From Massilia sp. TS11 (lineage in GTDB: Bacteria; Pseudomonadota; Gammaproteobacteria; Burkholderiales; Burkholderiaceae_D): a stretch of DNA of 64,000 bases. The position numbers and the translations under genes are program-made. How positions within the stretch are numbered: the first letter of the stretch is position 1; each line of letters begins with the position of its first letter. The notes under the pieces were generated by a model. It made no database searches. It was given only the letters and a program-made list of their open reading frames with translations, and was not told the origin of the DNA. Of the stretch, positions 1-9,306 are shown one piece after another. The stretch lies in contig NZ_JAKLTS010000001.1 of the NCBI RefSeq assembly GCF_022012445.1, forward strand, positions 558,001 to 622,000, read 5' to 3'.

Positions 1-411
1 ATCTTCGCGCGCAAGATCACGGTCGAATTCCCCGAAGAGAAAACCCCGCAGTCGCCGCGTTTTCGCGGCCTGCACGCGCTGCGCCGCTACCCGAACGGGG
101 AAGAGCGCTGCATCGCCTGCAAACTGTGCGAAGCCGTGTGCCCGGCGATGGCCATCACCATCGAATCGGAGCAGCGCGCGGACGGCACGCGCCGTACCAC
201 GCGCTATGACATCGACCTGACGAAGTGCATCTTCTGCGGCTTCTGCGAAGAATCCTGCCCGGTCGACTCGATTGTCGAAACCCACGTGCTCGAATACCAC
301 GGCGAAAAGCGCGGCGATCTCTACTACACGAAAGAGATGCTGCTGGCCGTGGGCGACCGTTACGAAGCCGAGATCGCGGCCAACCGCGCGGCCGACGCCA
401 AGTACCGCTAA
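1..411 (+). CDS. nuoI: NADH-quinone oxidoreductase subunit I (5'-truncated by window edge)
   Basis: Peripheral-arm ferredoxin-like subunit of respiratory complex I; it carries two [4Fe-4S] clusters (N6a/N6b) that pass electrons towards quinone. The frame is open from base 1, so the true start lies upstream; 136 residues are visible. Two classic cluster motifs are readable: [12 protein letters not shown] (first Cys codon at 109) and [12 protein letters not shown] about 40 residues later. An internal ATG at 136 falls inside the first cluster motif and cannot be the start. nuoJ follows 15 bp downstream in the same operon. Confidence 0.97.
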   Translation: MFARKITVEFPEEKTPQSPRFRGLHALRRYPNGEERCIACKLCEAVCPAMAITIESEQRADGTRRTTRYDIDLTKCIFCGFCEESCPVDSIVETHVLEYHGEKRGDLYYTKEMLLAVGDRYEAEIAANRAADAKYR

Positions 412-426
412 GAAGGGCAGACAGAC

Positions 427-1053
427 ATGGACTTCAAAACCGTATTGTTCTACGTGTTCGCGGCGATCATGATCGCCGCCGCCACGCGCGTGATCACCGC
501 CCGCAACCCGGTGCACGCGGCCCTGTATCTGGTGCTGGCCTTCTTCAACGCGGCCGGCATCTGGATGCTGCTCAAGGCCGAGTTCCTCTCGATCGTGCTG
601 GTGCTCGTCTACGTGGGCGCCGTGATGGTGCTGTTCCTGTTCGTCGTGATGATGCTCGACATCGATCTCGACAAGCTGCGCGCCGGCTTCTGGAATTACC
701 TGCCGCTGGCCACCGCCATCGGCGTGGTGATCGTGCTGGAAATGGCCGCCGTGCTGTGGAAATCCTTCCTCTCGTTCGAACAGCAGCCGGCCGCCGCCAG
801 CGCCAATATCGGCTCGGCCAAGTCGCTCGGCCTGCTGCTCTACCGCGACTATGTGTATGCGTTTGAAGTGGCCGGCTCGGTGCTGCTGGTGGCGATCATC
901 GCCGCCGTCGCCCTGACCCTGCGCCGCCGCAAGGACACCAAACACGTCGACCTCGGCGAGGCCGTGCGCGTCAAGCGCAATGACCGCCTGCGCATCGTCA
1001 AGATGAAGGCCTATGTCGAACCCGTCGCCGACACCAAGGAGAACGCACAATGA
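427..1053 (+). CDS. nuoJ: NADH-quinone oxidoreductase subunit J
   Basis: Integral membrane subunit of complex I, next to NuoK in the proton-pumping arm. The 208-residue protein has about five hydrophobic segments in the first 180 residues and a basic cytoplasmic tail, which is normal for the family. The N-terminal stretch with [15 protein letters not shown] and [19 protein letters not shown] is diagnostic of NuoJ. A purine-rich ribosome site (AGAAGGG) precedes the ATG. The stop overlaps the nuoK start by 4 bp, so translation is probably coupled. Confidence 0.97.
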   Translation: MDFKTVLFYVFAAIMIAAATRVITARNPVHAALYLVLAFFNAAGIWMLLKAEFLSIVLVLVYVGAVMVLFLFVVMMLDIDLDKLRAGFWNYLPLATAIGVVIVLEMAAVLWKSFLSFEQQPAAASANIGSAKSLGLLLYRDYVYAFEVAGSVLLVAIIAAVALTLRRRKDTKHVDLGEAVRVKRNDRLRIVKMKAYVEPVADTKENAQ

Positions 1054-1358
1054 CCCTCTCGCTCGCGCATTACCTGGTCCTGGGGGCGATTCTGTTCGCT
1101 ATCTCGGTGGTCGGTATTTTCTTGAACCGCAAGAACGTCATCGTGCTGCTGATGGCGATCGAGCTGATGCTGCTGGCCGTGAACATGAACTTCATCGCCT
1201 TCTCGCATTACCTCGGTGACGCGGCAGGGCAGATCTTCGTGTTCTTCATCCTGACCGTGGCGGCAGCCGAATCGGCCATTGGCCTGGCAATTCTGGTGGT
1301 CCTGTTCCGTAACCTGGACACGATCAATGTGGAAGACCTGGACAGCCTGCAAGGCTAA
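1050..1358 (+). CDS. nuoK: NADH-quinone oxidoreductase subunit K
   Basis: Small three-helix membrane subunit of complex I (102 residues, standard length). The second helix, with [17 protein letters not shown], carries the glutamate required for proton translocation in studied NuoK/ND4L, and a second conserved acidic position is in [11 protein letters not shown]. It starts inside the last codons of nuoJ (ATGA overlap). nuoL begins 35 bp after the stop. Confidence 0.97.
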   Translation: MTLSLAHYLVLGAILFAISVVGIFLNRKNVIVLLMAIELMLLAVNMNFIAFSHYLGDAAGQIFVFFILTVAAAESAIGLAILVVLFRNLDTINVEDLDSLQG

Positions 1359-1393
1359 CCGGGATCGGTAAGATAATAACGACAAGGTTTATC

Positions 1394-3436
1394 ATGGCTG
1401 GGCTTAACCCTAACCTCCTTTTGGCAGTCCCCCTGGCGCCGCTGGCCGGCTCCGCAGTGGCGGGCCTGCTTGGCACCAAGTTCCTTGGCAACATCGTCGG
1501 TCGTAAGACCGCGACCGCTGCCACCATCCTCGGTGTGCTCGTCGCCTTCCTGATCTCGGCATCGACCTTGATGGACGTGATGGCCACGCCGGGCTTCGTG
1601 TTCAACCACACGCTGTACGAGTGGATGACCGTGGCCGGCATGAAGCTCGAGGTCGGCTTCAAGATCGACGCCCTGACGGCGATGATGATGTGCGTGGTGA
1701 CCTTCGTGTCCCTGATGGTGCACATCTATACCATCGGCTACATGGCCGAGGACGAAGGCTATAACCGCTTCTTCTCGTATATCTCGCTGTTCACCTTTTC
1801 GATGCTGATGCTGGTGATGTCCAACAACTTCCTGCAGCTGTTCTTCGGCTGGGAAGCGGTGGGCCTGGTATCGTATCTGCTGATCGGCTTCTGGTACACG
1901 CGGCCGACGGCGATTTTCGCCAATATGAAGGCCTTCCTGGTCAACCGCGTCGGCGACTTCGGCTTCATCCTGGGTATTGGACTGCTGCTGGCCTTCTCGG
2001 GTTCCATGAACTACGACGAAGTGTTCGCCAAGCGCGAGCTGCTGGCCACCCTGGTGGTGCCGGCCACCGGCTGGCCGCTGCTGACGGCCGCCTGCATCTG
2101 CCTGTTCATCGGCGCCATGGGTAAATCGGCCCAGTTCCCGCTGCACGTCTGGCTGCCCGACTCGATGGAAGGCCCGACCCCGATCTCGGCCCTGATCCAC
2201 GCCGCCACCATGGTGACGGCCGGTATCTTCATGGTGGCGCGCATGTCGCCCCTGTTCGAGCTGTCCGACACGGCGCTGTCGTTCGTGATCGTGATCGGCG
2301 CCATCACGGCCCTGTTCATGGGCTTCCTCGGCATCATCCAGAACGACATCAAGCGCGTGGTCGCCTACTCGACCCTGTCCCAGCTCGGCTACATGACCGT
2401 GGCCCTGGGCTGCTCGGCCTACTCGATCGCCGTGTTCCACCTGATGACCCACGCCTTCTTCAAGGCCCTGCTGTTCCTCGGCGCCGGCTCGGTCATCATC
2501 GGCATGCACCACGACCAGGACATCCGCAATATGGGCGGCCTGCGCAAGTACATGCCGATCACCTGGATCACTTCGCTGCTGGGCTCGCTGGCCCTGATCG
2601 GCACCCCGTTCCTGTCGGGTTTCTACTCGAAGGATTCGATCATCGAAGCGACCGCCGCCACCCACATCGCCGGCGCTGGCTTCGCCCACTTCGCCGTGCT
2701 GGCCGGCGTGTTCGTGACCGCCTTCTACTCGTTCCGCATGTACTTCCTGGTGTTCCACGGGGAAGAGCGCTTCGGCAAGGCCCACGACGACCACGGCCAT
2801 GGCCATGACGACCACCATGACGACGAGCACCACCACGGCCTGGCCCCGGGCCAGAAGCCGCACGAGTCGCCGTTCGTGGTCTGGTTCCCGCTGGTGATGC
2901 TGGCCATCCCCTCGGTGATCATCGGCTTCCTGACGATCGAACCGATGCTGTTCGGCGACTACTTCAAGAACGTGATCTTCGTCGGTGAGAACCACCACGC
3001 CATGCACGAGCTGAAAGAAGAATTCCACGGCCCGGTGGCCATGGCCATCCACGCCTTCACCTCGGTGCCGTTCTTCCTGGCGCTGGCCGGTGTGGTGGCA
3101 GCCTACTACTGCTACATGGTCAACCCGAAAGTGCCGGAAGCCTTCTACAAGGCGCTCAAGCCGATCCATACTCTGCTGGACAACAAGTATTACATGGATA
3201 AGTTCAACGAGACCGTGTTCGCCGGCGGCGCCCGCCTGCTGGGCCGCGGTCTGTGGAACGTCGGCGATCGCGGCCTCATCGATGGTCTGATCGTCAATGG
3301 CAGCGCCAAGCTCGTCGGCTGGTTCGCGAGCGTGGTGCGGGTGGTGCAGACCGGCTACATCTATCACTACGCGTTTGTGATGATCCTCGGTGTCCTGGGC
3401 TTCCTGATCTATTTCCTGCCGTTTTGGCACGCTTAA
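1394..3436 (+). CDS. nuoL: NADH-quinone oxidoreductase subunit L
   Basis: Largest antiporter-like subunit of complex I, at the distal end of the membrane arm and bearing the long lateral helix. The 680-residue protein keeps the pump residues: Glu in FFGWEAVGLVSYLLIGFW and Lys in GKSAQFPLHVWLPD, followed by EGPTPISALIHAATMV. An unusual hydrophilic insert at residues 464-481 reads HDDHGHGHDDHHDDEHHH and would be exposed between late helices. It lies between nuoK and nuoM in the standard order. Confidence 0.97.
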   Translation: MAGLNPNLLLAVPLAPLAGSAVAGLLGTKFLGNIVGRKTATAATILGVLVAFLISASTLMDVMATPGFVFNHTLYEWMTVAGMKLEVGFKIDALTAMMMCVVTFVSLMVHIYTIGYMAEDEGYNRFFSYISLFTFSMLMLVMSNNFLQLFFGWEAVGLVSYLLIGFWYTRPTAIFANMKAFLVNRVGDFGFILGIGLLLAFSGSMNYDEVFAKRELLATLVVPATGWPLLTAACICLFIGAMGKSAQFPLHVWLPDSMEGPTPISALIHAATMVTAGIFMVARMSPLFELSDTALSFVIVIGAITALFMGFLGIIQNDIKRVVAYSTLSQLGYMTVALGCSAYSIAVFHLMTHAFFKALLFLGAGSVIIGMHHDQDIRNMGGLRKYMPITWITSLLGSLALIGTPFLSGFYSKDSIIEATAATHIAGAGFAHFAVLAGVFVTAFYSFRMYFLVFHGEERFGKAHDDHGHGHDDHHDDEHHHGLAPGQKPHESPFVVWFPLVMLAIPSVIIGFLTIEPMLFGDYFKNVIFVGENHHAMHELKEEFHGPVAMAIHAFTSVPFFLALAGVVAAYYCYMVNPKVPEAFYKALKPIHTLLDNKYYMDKFNETVFAGGARLLGRGLWNVGDRGLIDGLIVNGSAKLVGWFASVVRVVQTGYIYHYAFVMILGVLGFLIYFLPFWHA

Positions 3437-3457
3437 TCAGACGCAAAGATAACGACA

Positions 3458-4966
3458 ATGATGCAGTCTATGATCTCCCACTTTCCTCCGTATCTGAGCC
3501 TTGCGATCTGGGCTCCGATCCTGTTTGGCGTGCTGGTCCTGGCCCTGGGCCGCGACGAAAACCCCGGCTTCACCCGCCTGCTGTCGCTGCTGGGCGCGGT
3601 GGTCAGCCTGCTGCCGACTCTGCCGCTGATCCAGAACTTCGACAAGGCCGCGCACGGCATGCAGTTCGTCGAATCCCAGCCCTGGATCGGCCGCTTCAAC
3701 ATCTTCTACGCGCTCGGGATCGACGGTATCTCGCTGTGGTTCATCCCGCTGACGGCCTTCATCACGGTGATCGTGGTGATCTCGGCCTGGCAGGTGATCG
3801 AGGAGCGCATCGCCCAGTACATGGGCAGCTTCCTGATCCTGTCCGGCCTGATGATCGGCGTGTTCTCGGCCATGGACGGCCTGCTGTTCTACGTGTTCTT
3901 CGAAGCCACCCTGATCCCGATGTACATCATCATCGGCGTGTACGGCGGCCCGAACCGCGTGTATGCGGCCTTCAAGTTCTTCCTGTACACCCTGATGGGT
4001 TCGCTGCTGACCCTGATCGCCATCATCTACCTGTACAACAAGGCCAACGGCTCCTTCGACATCCTGGCCTGGCACAAGCTGCCGCTGTCGATGCCCGAGC
4101 AGATTGCGATCTTCTTCGCCTTCCTGATGGCCTTTGCCGTCAAGGTGCCGATGTGGCCGGTGCACACCTGGCTGCCGGACGCCCACGTGGAAGCGCCGAC
4201 CGGCGGTTCGGTGGTGCTGGCCGCCATCATGCTGAAGCTGGGCGCCTACGGTTTCCTGCGTTTCTCGCTGCCCATCGTGCCGGACGCTTCGCATTATCTG
4301 TCGGGCTTCATCATCACGATCTCGCTGGTGGCCGTCATCTACATCGGTCTGGTCGCCCTGGTGCAGGCCGACATGAAGAAACTGGTCGCTTATTCGTCGA
4401 TCGCCCACATGGGCTTCGTGACGCTCGGCTTCTTCGTGTTTAACGACATGGCCGTGCAGGGCGCCATCGTGCAGATGATCTCGCACGGCTTCATCTCGGG
4501 CGCGATGTTCCTGTGTATCGGCGTGCTGTACGACCGCATGCACTCGCGTCAGATCGCCGATTACGGCGGCGTGATCAACCGCATGCCCAAGTTCGCCGCC
4601 TTCTTCGTGCTGTTCTCGATGGCCAACTGCGGCCTGCCGGCCACCTCCGGCTTTGTCGGCGAATTCATGGTCATCCTGGGCGCCGTCAAGTTCGACTTCT
4701 GGATCGGCTTCCTGGCCGCCACCGCCCTGATCTTCGGCGCCGCCTACTCGCTGTGGATGGTCAAGCGCGTGGTGTTCGGCGCCATCGGCAACGAGCACGT
4801 GGCCGAACTGAGCGACATTAACAAGCGCGAATTCTTCATGTTCGTGCTGCTGGCCGTGGCCGTGCTGTACATGGGCCTGTATCCGGCCCCGTTCACCGAC
4901 ACGATGCAGACCTCGGTGGCCGACCTGCTCAAGCATGTCTCCGTGAGCAAGCTGCCTGTCCACTAA
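3458..4966 (+). CDS. nuoM: NADH-quinone oxidoreductase subunit M
   Basis: Antiporter-like proton-pumping subunit of complex I with about 14 transmembrane helices, 502 residues. Family signatures: essential Glu in YVFFEATLIPMYIIIGVYGG, Lys in FAVKVPMWPVHTWLPDAH, and the discontinuous-helix motif EAPTGGSVVLAAIMLKLG. The start at 3458 is followed by a second in-frame Met; either would work. It begins 21 bp after nuoL and ends 21 bp before nuoN. Confidence 0.97.
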   Translation: MMQSMISHFPPYLSLAIWAPILFGVLVLALGRDENPGFTRLLSLLGAVVSLLPTLPLIQNFDKAAHGMQFVESQPWIGRFNIFYALGIDGISLWFIPLTAFITVIVVISAWQVIEERIAQYMGSFLILSGLMIGVFSAMDGLLFYVFFEATLIPMYIIIGVYGGPNRVYAAFKFFLYTLMGSLLTLIAIIYLYNKANGSFDILAWHKLPLSMPEQIAIFFAFLMAFAVKVPMWPVHTWLPDAHVEAPTGGSVVLAAIMLKLGAYGFLRFSLPIVPDASHYLSGFIITISLVAVIYIGLVALVQADMKKLVAYSSIAHMGFVTLGFFVFNDMAVQGAIVQMISHGFISGAMFLCIGVLYDRMHSRQIADYGGVINRMPKFAAFFVLFSMANCGLPATSGFVGEFMVILGAVKFDFWIGFLAATALIFGAAYSLWMVKRVVFGAIGNEHVAELSDINKREFFMFVLLAVAVLYMGLYPAPFTDTMQTSVADLLKHVSVSKLPVH

Positions 4967-4987
4967 GAGAGACCACTCGGAATAACG

Positions 4988-6472
4988 ATGAATACGATTA
5001 ACTTCATTCCGGCCTACGCTGAAATCTTCGTCACGGTCGCGGCCTGCGCGATCCTGCTGGTCGACATGTTCCTGTCGGATGCCAAGCGTTCGCTCACCTA
5101 TGTGCTCTCGCTGCTGACTCTGGCCGGCGCGGCCGTGTTCAGCTACCAGGCCTATGCGGCCGGCGGCACCGTCTACACGTTCAACAATATGTTCGTGCTC
5201 GACGCCATGGCCAACCTGCTCAAGCTGTTCACCTACCTGAGCATGGGCATCACCCTCGTGTATGCGCGCCAGTACGCGACCGACCGCGGCATGCTGTCGG
5301 GTAATCTGGGCGGCGAGTTCTATGTGCTGGCCCTGTTCTCGATGCTCGGCCAGATGGTCATGATCTCGGGGAATAACTTCCTCTCGATCTACCTCGGTCT
5401 GGAACTGATGTCGCTGTCGCTGTATGCGCTGGTGGCCCTGCGCCGCGATCACGCCGTCTCGACCGAAGCGGCGATGAAATACTTCATCCTCGGCGCCCTG
5501 GCCTCGGGCATGCTGCTGTACGGTATCTCGATGCTGTACGGCGCCACCGGTTCGCTCGACCTGCAGAAGGTGGCCCAGGCCGCCTACGCCGGCGCGATCA
5601 AGCCGACCATCCTGGTGTTCGGCATTGTGTTCCTGGTCGCCGGTCTGGCCTTCAAACTTGGCGTCGTGCCTTTCCACATGTGGGTGCCCGACGTCTATCA
5701 AGGCGCGCCGACGGCCGTGACCCTGCTGCTGGGCGGTGCGCCCAAGCTGGCTGCGTTTGCCATCTGCATCCGTCTGCTGGTCGAAGGGCTGATGCCGCTG
5801 GCCCTGCACTGGCAGCAGATGCTGGTCGTGCTGGCCGTGCTGTCGCTGGCGATCGGTAACCTGACCGCCATCGCCCAGTCGAATCTGAAGCGCATGCTGG
5901 CCTATTCGACGATCGCCCAGATGGGCTTCGTGCTGCTCGGTCTGGCTTCGGGCGTGGTCGGCATCTCGAATGCCAACGCGGTCGACGCCTATGGTTCGGC
6001 GATGTTCTATGCGATCACCTATGTGCTGACCACGCTGGCCTCGTTCGGCCTGATCATGCTGCTGGCACGCGCCGGTTTCGAAGCCGACGAACTGGCCGAC
6101 TTCAAGGGCCTGTCCAAGCGCAATCCCTGGTTCGCCCTGATGATGACGGTGGTGATGTTCTCGCTGGCCGGTATCCCGCCGCTGGTGGGCTTCTGGTCCA
6201 AGCTGGCCGTGCTGCAGGCCGTCGTCAACACCCAGCAGGTGTGGCTGGCCGTCCTGGCCGTGCTGTTCTCGCTGATCGGCGCCTTCTACTACCTGCGCGT
6301 GGTGAAGTGCATCTGGTTCGATGAGCCGGCTGACCAGAACGCGATCGGCGTGCCGGGCGACATGCGCTTCGTGCTGTCGATCAATGGCCTCGGCCTGCTC
6401 GTGCTGGGCCTGTTCCCGGGTCCGCTGCTCAACGCCTGTAGCGCCGCCATCGCCCGCATGCTGTCGGCCTGA
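4988..6472 (+). CDS. nuoN: NADH-quinone oxidoreductase subunit N
   Basis: Third antiporter-like proton-pumping subunit of complex I, 494 residues, many hydrophobic helices. Signature stretches are [17 protein letters not shown] and [18 protein letters not shown] followed by [17 protein letters not shown]. It is the last complex I subunit gene. Its TGA overlaps the ATG of the next gene by one base (TGATG), so the small DUF2818 gene belongs to the same transcript. Confidence 0.97.
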   Translation: MNTINFIPAYAEIFVTVAACAILLVDMFLSDAKRSLTYVLSLLTLAGAAVFSYQAYAAGGTVYTFNNMFVLDAMANLLKLFTYLSMGITLVYARQYATDRGMLSGNLGGEFYVLALFSMLGQMVMISGNNFLSIYLGLELMSLSLYALVALRRDHAVSTEAAMKYFILGALASGMLLYGISMLYGATGSLDLQKVAQAAYAGAIKPTILVFGIVFLVAGLAFKLGVVPFHMWVPDVYQGAPTAVTLLLGGAPKLAAFAICIRLLVEGLMPLALHWQQMLVVLAVLSLAIGNLTAIAQSNLKRMLAYSTIAQMGFVLLGLASGVVGISNANAVDAYGSAMFYAITYVLTTLASFGLIMLLARAGFEADELADFKGLSKRNPWFALMMTVVMFSLAGIPPLVGFWSKLAVLQAVVNTQQVWLAVLAVLFSLIGAFYYLRVVKCIWFDEPADQNAIGVPGDMRFVLSINGLGLLVLGLFPGPLLNACSAAIARMLSA

Positions 6473-6774
6473 TGGACGTATCTTCTGCAAGCTGGTTGGT
6501 GATCATCAGCGCCCTGGTGGCCGCCAACCTGCCTTTCCTCGATGGCGTCGTGCTCGGCGTCATCCCTTTCAAGCGCAGCAAACCCTTCTTTCTGCGCCTG
6601 CTCGAAGCGACTGTTCTATACTTCGCCATCGGGGGCCTGGCCCGTCTGCTCGAGGGCCAGATCGGCACCGTGTTCAGCCAGAACTGGGAGTTCTACGCGG
6701 TCACGGCCTGCCTGTTCCTCGTGCTCGGTTTCCCCGGCTTCGTGCTGCGCTATCTGCGCCGCCGCGCCGCCTGA
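6472..6774 (+). CDS. DUF2818 family small membrane protein
   Basis: A 100-residue protein with three predicted hydrophobic segments and a basic end (RYLRRRAA). I recognise it as DUF2818, a family of unknown function that sits after nuoN in many betaproteobacteria. The start is fused to the nuoN stop, implying translational coupling and perhaps a role in complex I assembly or stability; that role is inference from position only. Confidence 0.85.
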   Translation: MDVSSASWLVIISALVAANLPFLDGVVLGVIPFKRSKPFFLRLLEATVLYFAIGGLARLLEGQIGTVFSQNWEFYAVTACLFLVLGFPGFVLRYLRRRAA

Positions 6775-6794
6775 TTCACCCACCTGGAGTTCGC

Positions 6795-7343
6795 ATGGAT
6801 CTGACCGAATCCCGGATCGACGGGACGATCGCCTATGAGGGCCATTTCCTGAAAGTGGCCAAGGACCGCATCCGCCTGCCCGATGGCAGCGAGGCCCAGC
6901 GCGAGTACATCCTGCATCCGGGCGCGGTGGTGGTGCTGCCCGTGTTCGAGGACGGGCGCGTGCTGATGGAGCGCCAATACCGCTATCCGCTGCGGCGCAG
7001 TTTTATCGAATTCCCGGCCGGGAAGATCGACGCCGGCGAAAGCGACCTCGTTTGCGCCCAGCGCGAGCTGCAGGAGGAAACCGGCTACACGGCCAGCCAG
7101 TGGCAGCATGTGTGCACAATCCACAATGCGATCGCCTATTCGGACGAGCGGCTCGAGCTGTTTCTGGCGCGCGGGCTGACCGCCGGCACGCCGCGGCTCG
7201 ACGAAGGCGAATTCCTCGAAACCTATACCGCCACCGTGCCCGAACTGCTGGCCCAGGTGCGCGCCGGCCAGATCACCGATGTGAAGACCGTCATCGGCAT
7301 TTTCTGGCTCGACAAACTGGCGGCCGGGAACTGGTCGCTGTGA
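6795..7343 (+). CDS. NUDIX hydrolase, ADP-ribose pyrophosphatase type
   Basis: A 182-residue NUDIX enzyme that probably cleaves ADP-ribose or a related nucleoside diphosphate sugar. The Nudix box is complete at about residues 76-98 (GKIDAGES, then RELQEETGY), giving the REXXEE metal-binding core; the preceding FIEFPAG is typical of the NudF/ADPRase group. The ATG at 6795 is preceded by CTGGAG about 7 bases upstream; a longer in-frame reading from 6321 runs through nuoN and is not credible. Its stop overlaps the next gene's GTG start. Confidence 0.88.
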   Translation: MDLTESRIDGTIAYEGHFLKVAKDRIRLPDGSEAQREYILHPGAVVVLPVFEDGRVLMERQYRYPLRRSFIEFPAGKIDAGESDLVCAQRELQEETGYTASQWQHVCTIHNAIAYSDERLELFLARGLTAGTPRLDEGEFLETYTATVPELLAQVRAGQITDVKTVIGIFWLDKLAAGNWSL

Positions 7344-8035
7344 AATGGCTTGCGCTGCTGCTGGCCGCGTGCTGCATGGCACCGGCCTGGGCGGCGCGCA
7401 CGCCGTTTCAGGCGCGCTGCGAAGACAGCATCAGCAAGACCATCAGCGTGCTCAATGTGCGCCAGAACGGTTATTCGATCGACACCAGCCAGTCGTTTCG
7501 CACGCTCGGCCAGATGCACGGGCCGGACGCGCGCCATCCGTATGTGCTGGGCCTGACGCGGGCCGAGTCGCGCGTGGCCGTGAATGTCGACGGCCCCATC
7601 CTCTACGACAGCCTCAGTGGCTACGAATGTGTGGCCCCGCACATCGAGGTCTCGCTGTTCTATGTTCCAATCATTGTCTACGTGGGGCGCGAGTTCGCGC
7701 CGGGCAGTTGTGCCTACAAAGAAATACTTGCCCACGAAATGCGGCACCTCAACACCTATTTCGACTATTTGCCGAAAGTGGAGGCAGTCGTCCGCGCGGC
7801 CCTGTCCCGCCGTTTTGAGGGCAAGCCGCTGTACGCGCCGGCCGGGCAGGCCAAGGCCCTGCTGGCGCACGAAATCGATACCGGCTGGATCCCGTACATC
7901 AAGGCCGAACTGGCCAAGGTCGAGACCCTGCAGGCCGCCATCGATTCGCCGGCCGAGTATGAGCGCCTGAGCAAAGTTTGCCAAGGTGAGGTACAGTTAA
8001 TTCTCCATAGCGCGACCACCAAGAGCCGTCCATGA
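7340..8035 (+). CDS. Secreted protein with HExxH motif (putative metalloprotease-like, unassigned family)
   Basis: 231 residues from a GTG start overlapping the NUDIX stop (GTGA). The N-terminus (KWLALLLAACCMAPAWA) is a signal peptide; a lipoprotein signal is less likely. Residues 132-136 read HEMRH within LAHEMRHLNTYFDYLP, matching the zincin HExxH zinc-binding signature, and another His/Glu pair (LAHEID) lies about 40-50 residues further on. I do not recognise a named family. Protease activity is therefore a hypothesis; the protein should be periplasmic or secreted. Its stop overlaps ispD by 4 bp. Confidence 0.7.
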   Translation: MKWLALLLAACCMAPAWAARTPFQARCEDSISKTISVLNVRQNGYSIDTSQSFRTLGQMHGPDARHPYVLGLTRAESRVAVNVDGPILYDSLSGYECVAPHIEVSLFYVPIIVYVGREFAPGSCAYKEILAHEMRHLNTYFDYLPKVEAVVRAALSRRFEGKPLYAPAGQAKALLAHEIDTGWIPYIKAELAKVETLQAAIDSPAEYERLSKVCQGEVQLILHSATTKSRP

Positions 8036-8724
8036 GCAGCCCCGCCGCCCGTTATTTCGCCCTGATTCCGGCCGCTGGCGTCGGTGCGCGCATGGGCAGT
8101 GAGCTGCCCAAGCAATACCTGCCCGTGCTCGGCGAGCCGATGCTGCGCCGGACCGTGCAGGCCTTCCTGGCCAGCCCCTACATTGCCCACACCTATGTGG
8201 TGGTCAGTCCCGAGGACCCGTATATCGCCAGCGCCTTGCCGGACGGTGCCGTCAGTCTGCTGCGCTGTGGCGGGGCCAGCCGGCTCGAGTCGGTGCGCAA
8301 TGGCCTGGCCGTGCTGGCGGAAACGCTCGGCCCGGCCGACTGGGTGCTCGTGCACGATGCCGCGCGTCCCGGCCTGACCCCGGGCCTGATCGCCCACCTG
8401 ATTGAACGTGTCGGCGACGACCCGGTCGGCGGCCTGCTGGCTCTGCCCGTGGTCGACACCGTCAAACGCGCCGCCGACGGCGTGGCCGCGGCGACCGTGC
8501 CGCGCGCCGGCCTGTGGCTGGCCCAGACCCCGCAAATGTTCCGCTACCAGCTGCTGTGCCAGGCGCTGGCCGCCGCCACCGACCCCGAGGCCGTCACCGA
8601 CGACGCCAGCGCGGTCGAGGCGCTCGGCCACGCGCCGCGCCTGGTCGAAGGACATCCCCGTAATCTGAAAGTGACGCTGCCGGCAGATCTGCGTATCGCC
8701 GAAATGTATCTGGCCGCGCCGTAA
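8032..8724 (+). CDS. ispD: 2-C-methyl-D-erythritol 4-phosphate cytidylyltransferase
   Basis: Third step of the non-mevalonate (MEP) isoprenoid pathway: MEP plus CTP to CDP-methylerythritol. The 230-residue protein has the nucleotide-binding N-terminus (IPAAGVGARMGSELPKQYLP), the VHDAARPGLTPGLI metal/CTP motif and the C-terminal TDDASAVEALGH segment. It starts 4 bp inside the previous gene and is followed 15 bp later by ispF, the usual partner two steps on in the pathway. Confidence 0.96.
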   Translation: MSSPAARYFALIPAAGVGARMGSELPKQYLPVLGEPMLRRTVQAFLASPYIAHTYVVVSPEDPYIASALPDGAVSLLRCGGASRLESVRNGLAVLAETLGPADWVLVHDAARPGLTPGLIAHLIERVGDDPVGGLLALPVVDTVKRAADGVAAATVPRAGLWLAQTPQMFRYQLLCQALAAATDPEAVTDDASAVEALGHAPRLVEGHPRNLKVTLPADLRIAEMYLAAP

Positions 8725-8739
8725 CGCATTGGTGACACC

Positions 8740-9255
8740 ATGGCTCTGACTTCCTACAACCCGACCCCGCCGCTGCGCATTGGCCAAGGCTACGACTGCC
8801 ACGCCCTGGTCGAAGGGCGCAAGCTGATCATTGGCGGCGTCAGCATTCCCCATAAAACCGGCCTGTTCGGCCATTCCGATGCCGACGTGCTGCTGCACGC
8901 CATCATCGACGCCCTCATCGGCGCGGCCGGCCTGGGCGACATCGGCAAGCATTTTCCCGACACCGACCCGATGTTCGCCGGGGCCGATTCGCGCGTGCTG
9001 CTGCGCGAGGCGGCCAACCGCGTCGTCGCGACCGGCTACCTGATCGGCAATATCGACGCCACCATCATCGCCCAGGCGCCCAAGATGGCGCCGCATATTC
9101 CGCAGATGGTCTCGCGCATCGCCGAGGACATCGGCGTCTCGCCGGCCCAGGTCAATATCAAGGCCAAGACCAACGAAAAACTCGGCTACCTCGGGCGCGA
9201 GGAGGGCATCGCCGCCGAGGCCGTGGCCCTGTTGCTGCGTAATCCCAACGCTTGA
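8740..9255 (+). CDS. ispF: 2-C-methyl-D-erythritol 2,4-cyclodiphosphate synthase
   Basis: Zinc-dependent cyclase of the MEP isoprenoid pathway. The 171-residue protein shows the metal-binding [11 protein letters not shown] (DxH) near the N-terminus, the second ligand region [14 protein letters not shown], and the substrate loop [12 protein letters not shown]. The C-terminal [20 protein letters not shown] is also characteristic. The first about 10 residues before the core are an ordinary extension. It is cotranscribed with ispD. Confidence 0.96.
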   Translation: MALTSYNPTPPLRIGQGYDCHALVEGRKLIIGGVSIPHKTGLFGHSDADVLLHAIIDALIGAAGLGDIGKHFPDTDPMFAGADSRVLLREAANRVVATGYLIGNIDATIIAQAPKMAPHIPQMVSRIAEDIGVSPAQVNIKAKTNEKLGYLGREEGIAAEAVALLLRNPNA

Positions 9256-9306
9256 CGGCGCCCGGCGGGCGTTGGATGATGGCTGTTCCACATCTCAGGA
9301 GCAGTC

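Noticed and set aside
1355-6490. Very long minus-strand open frames (691 and 1017 codons) opposite nuoL, nuoM and nuoN
   Set aside because: They are GC-driven shadows of well-supported complex I genes, rich in His/Gln/Arg with no domains.
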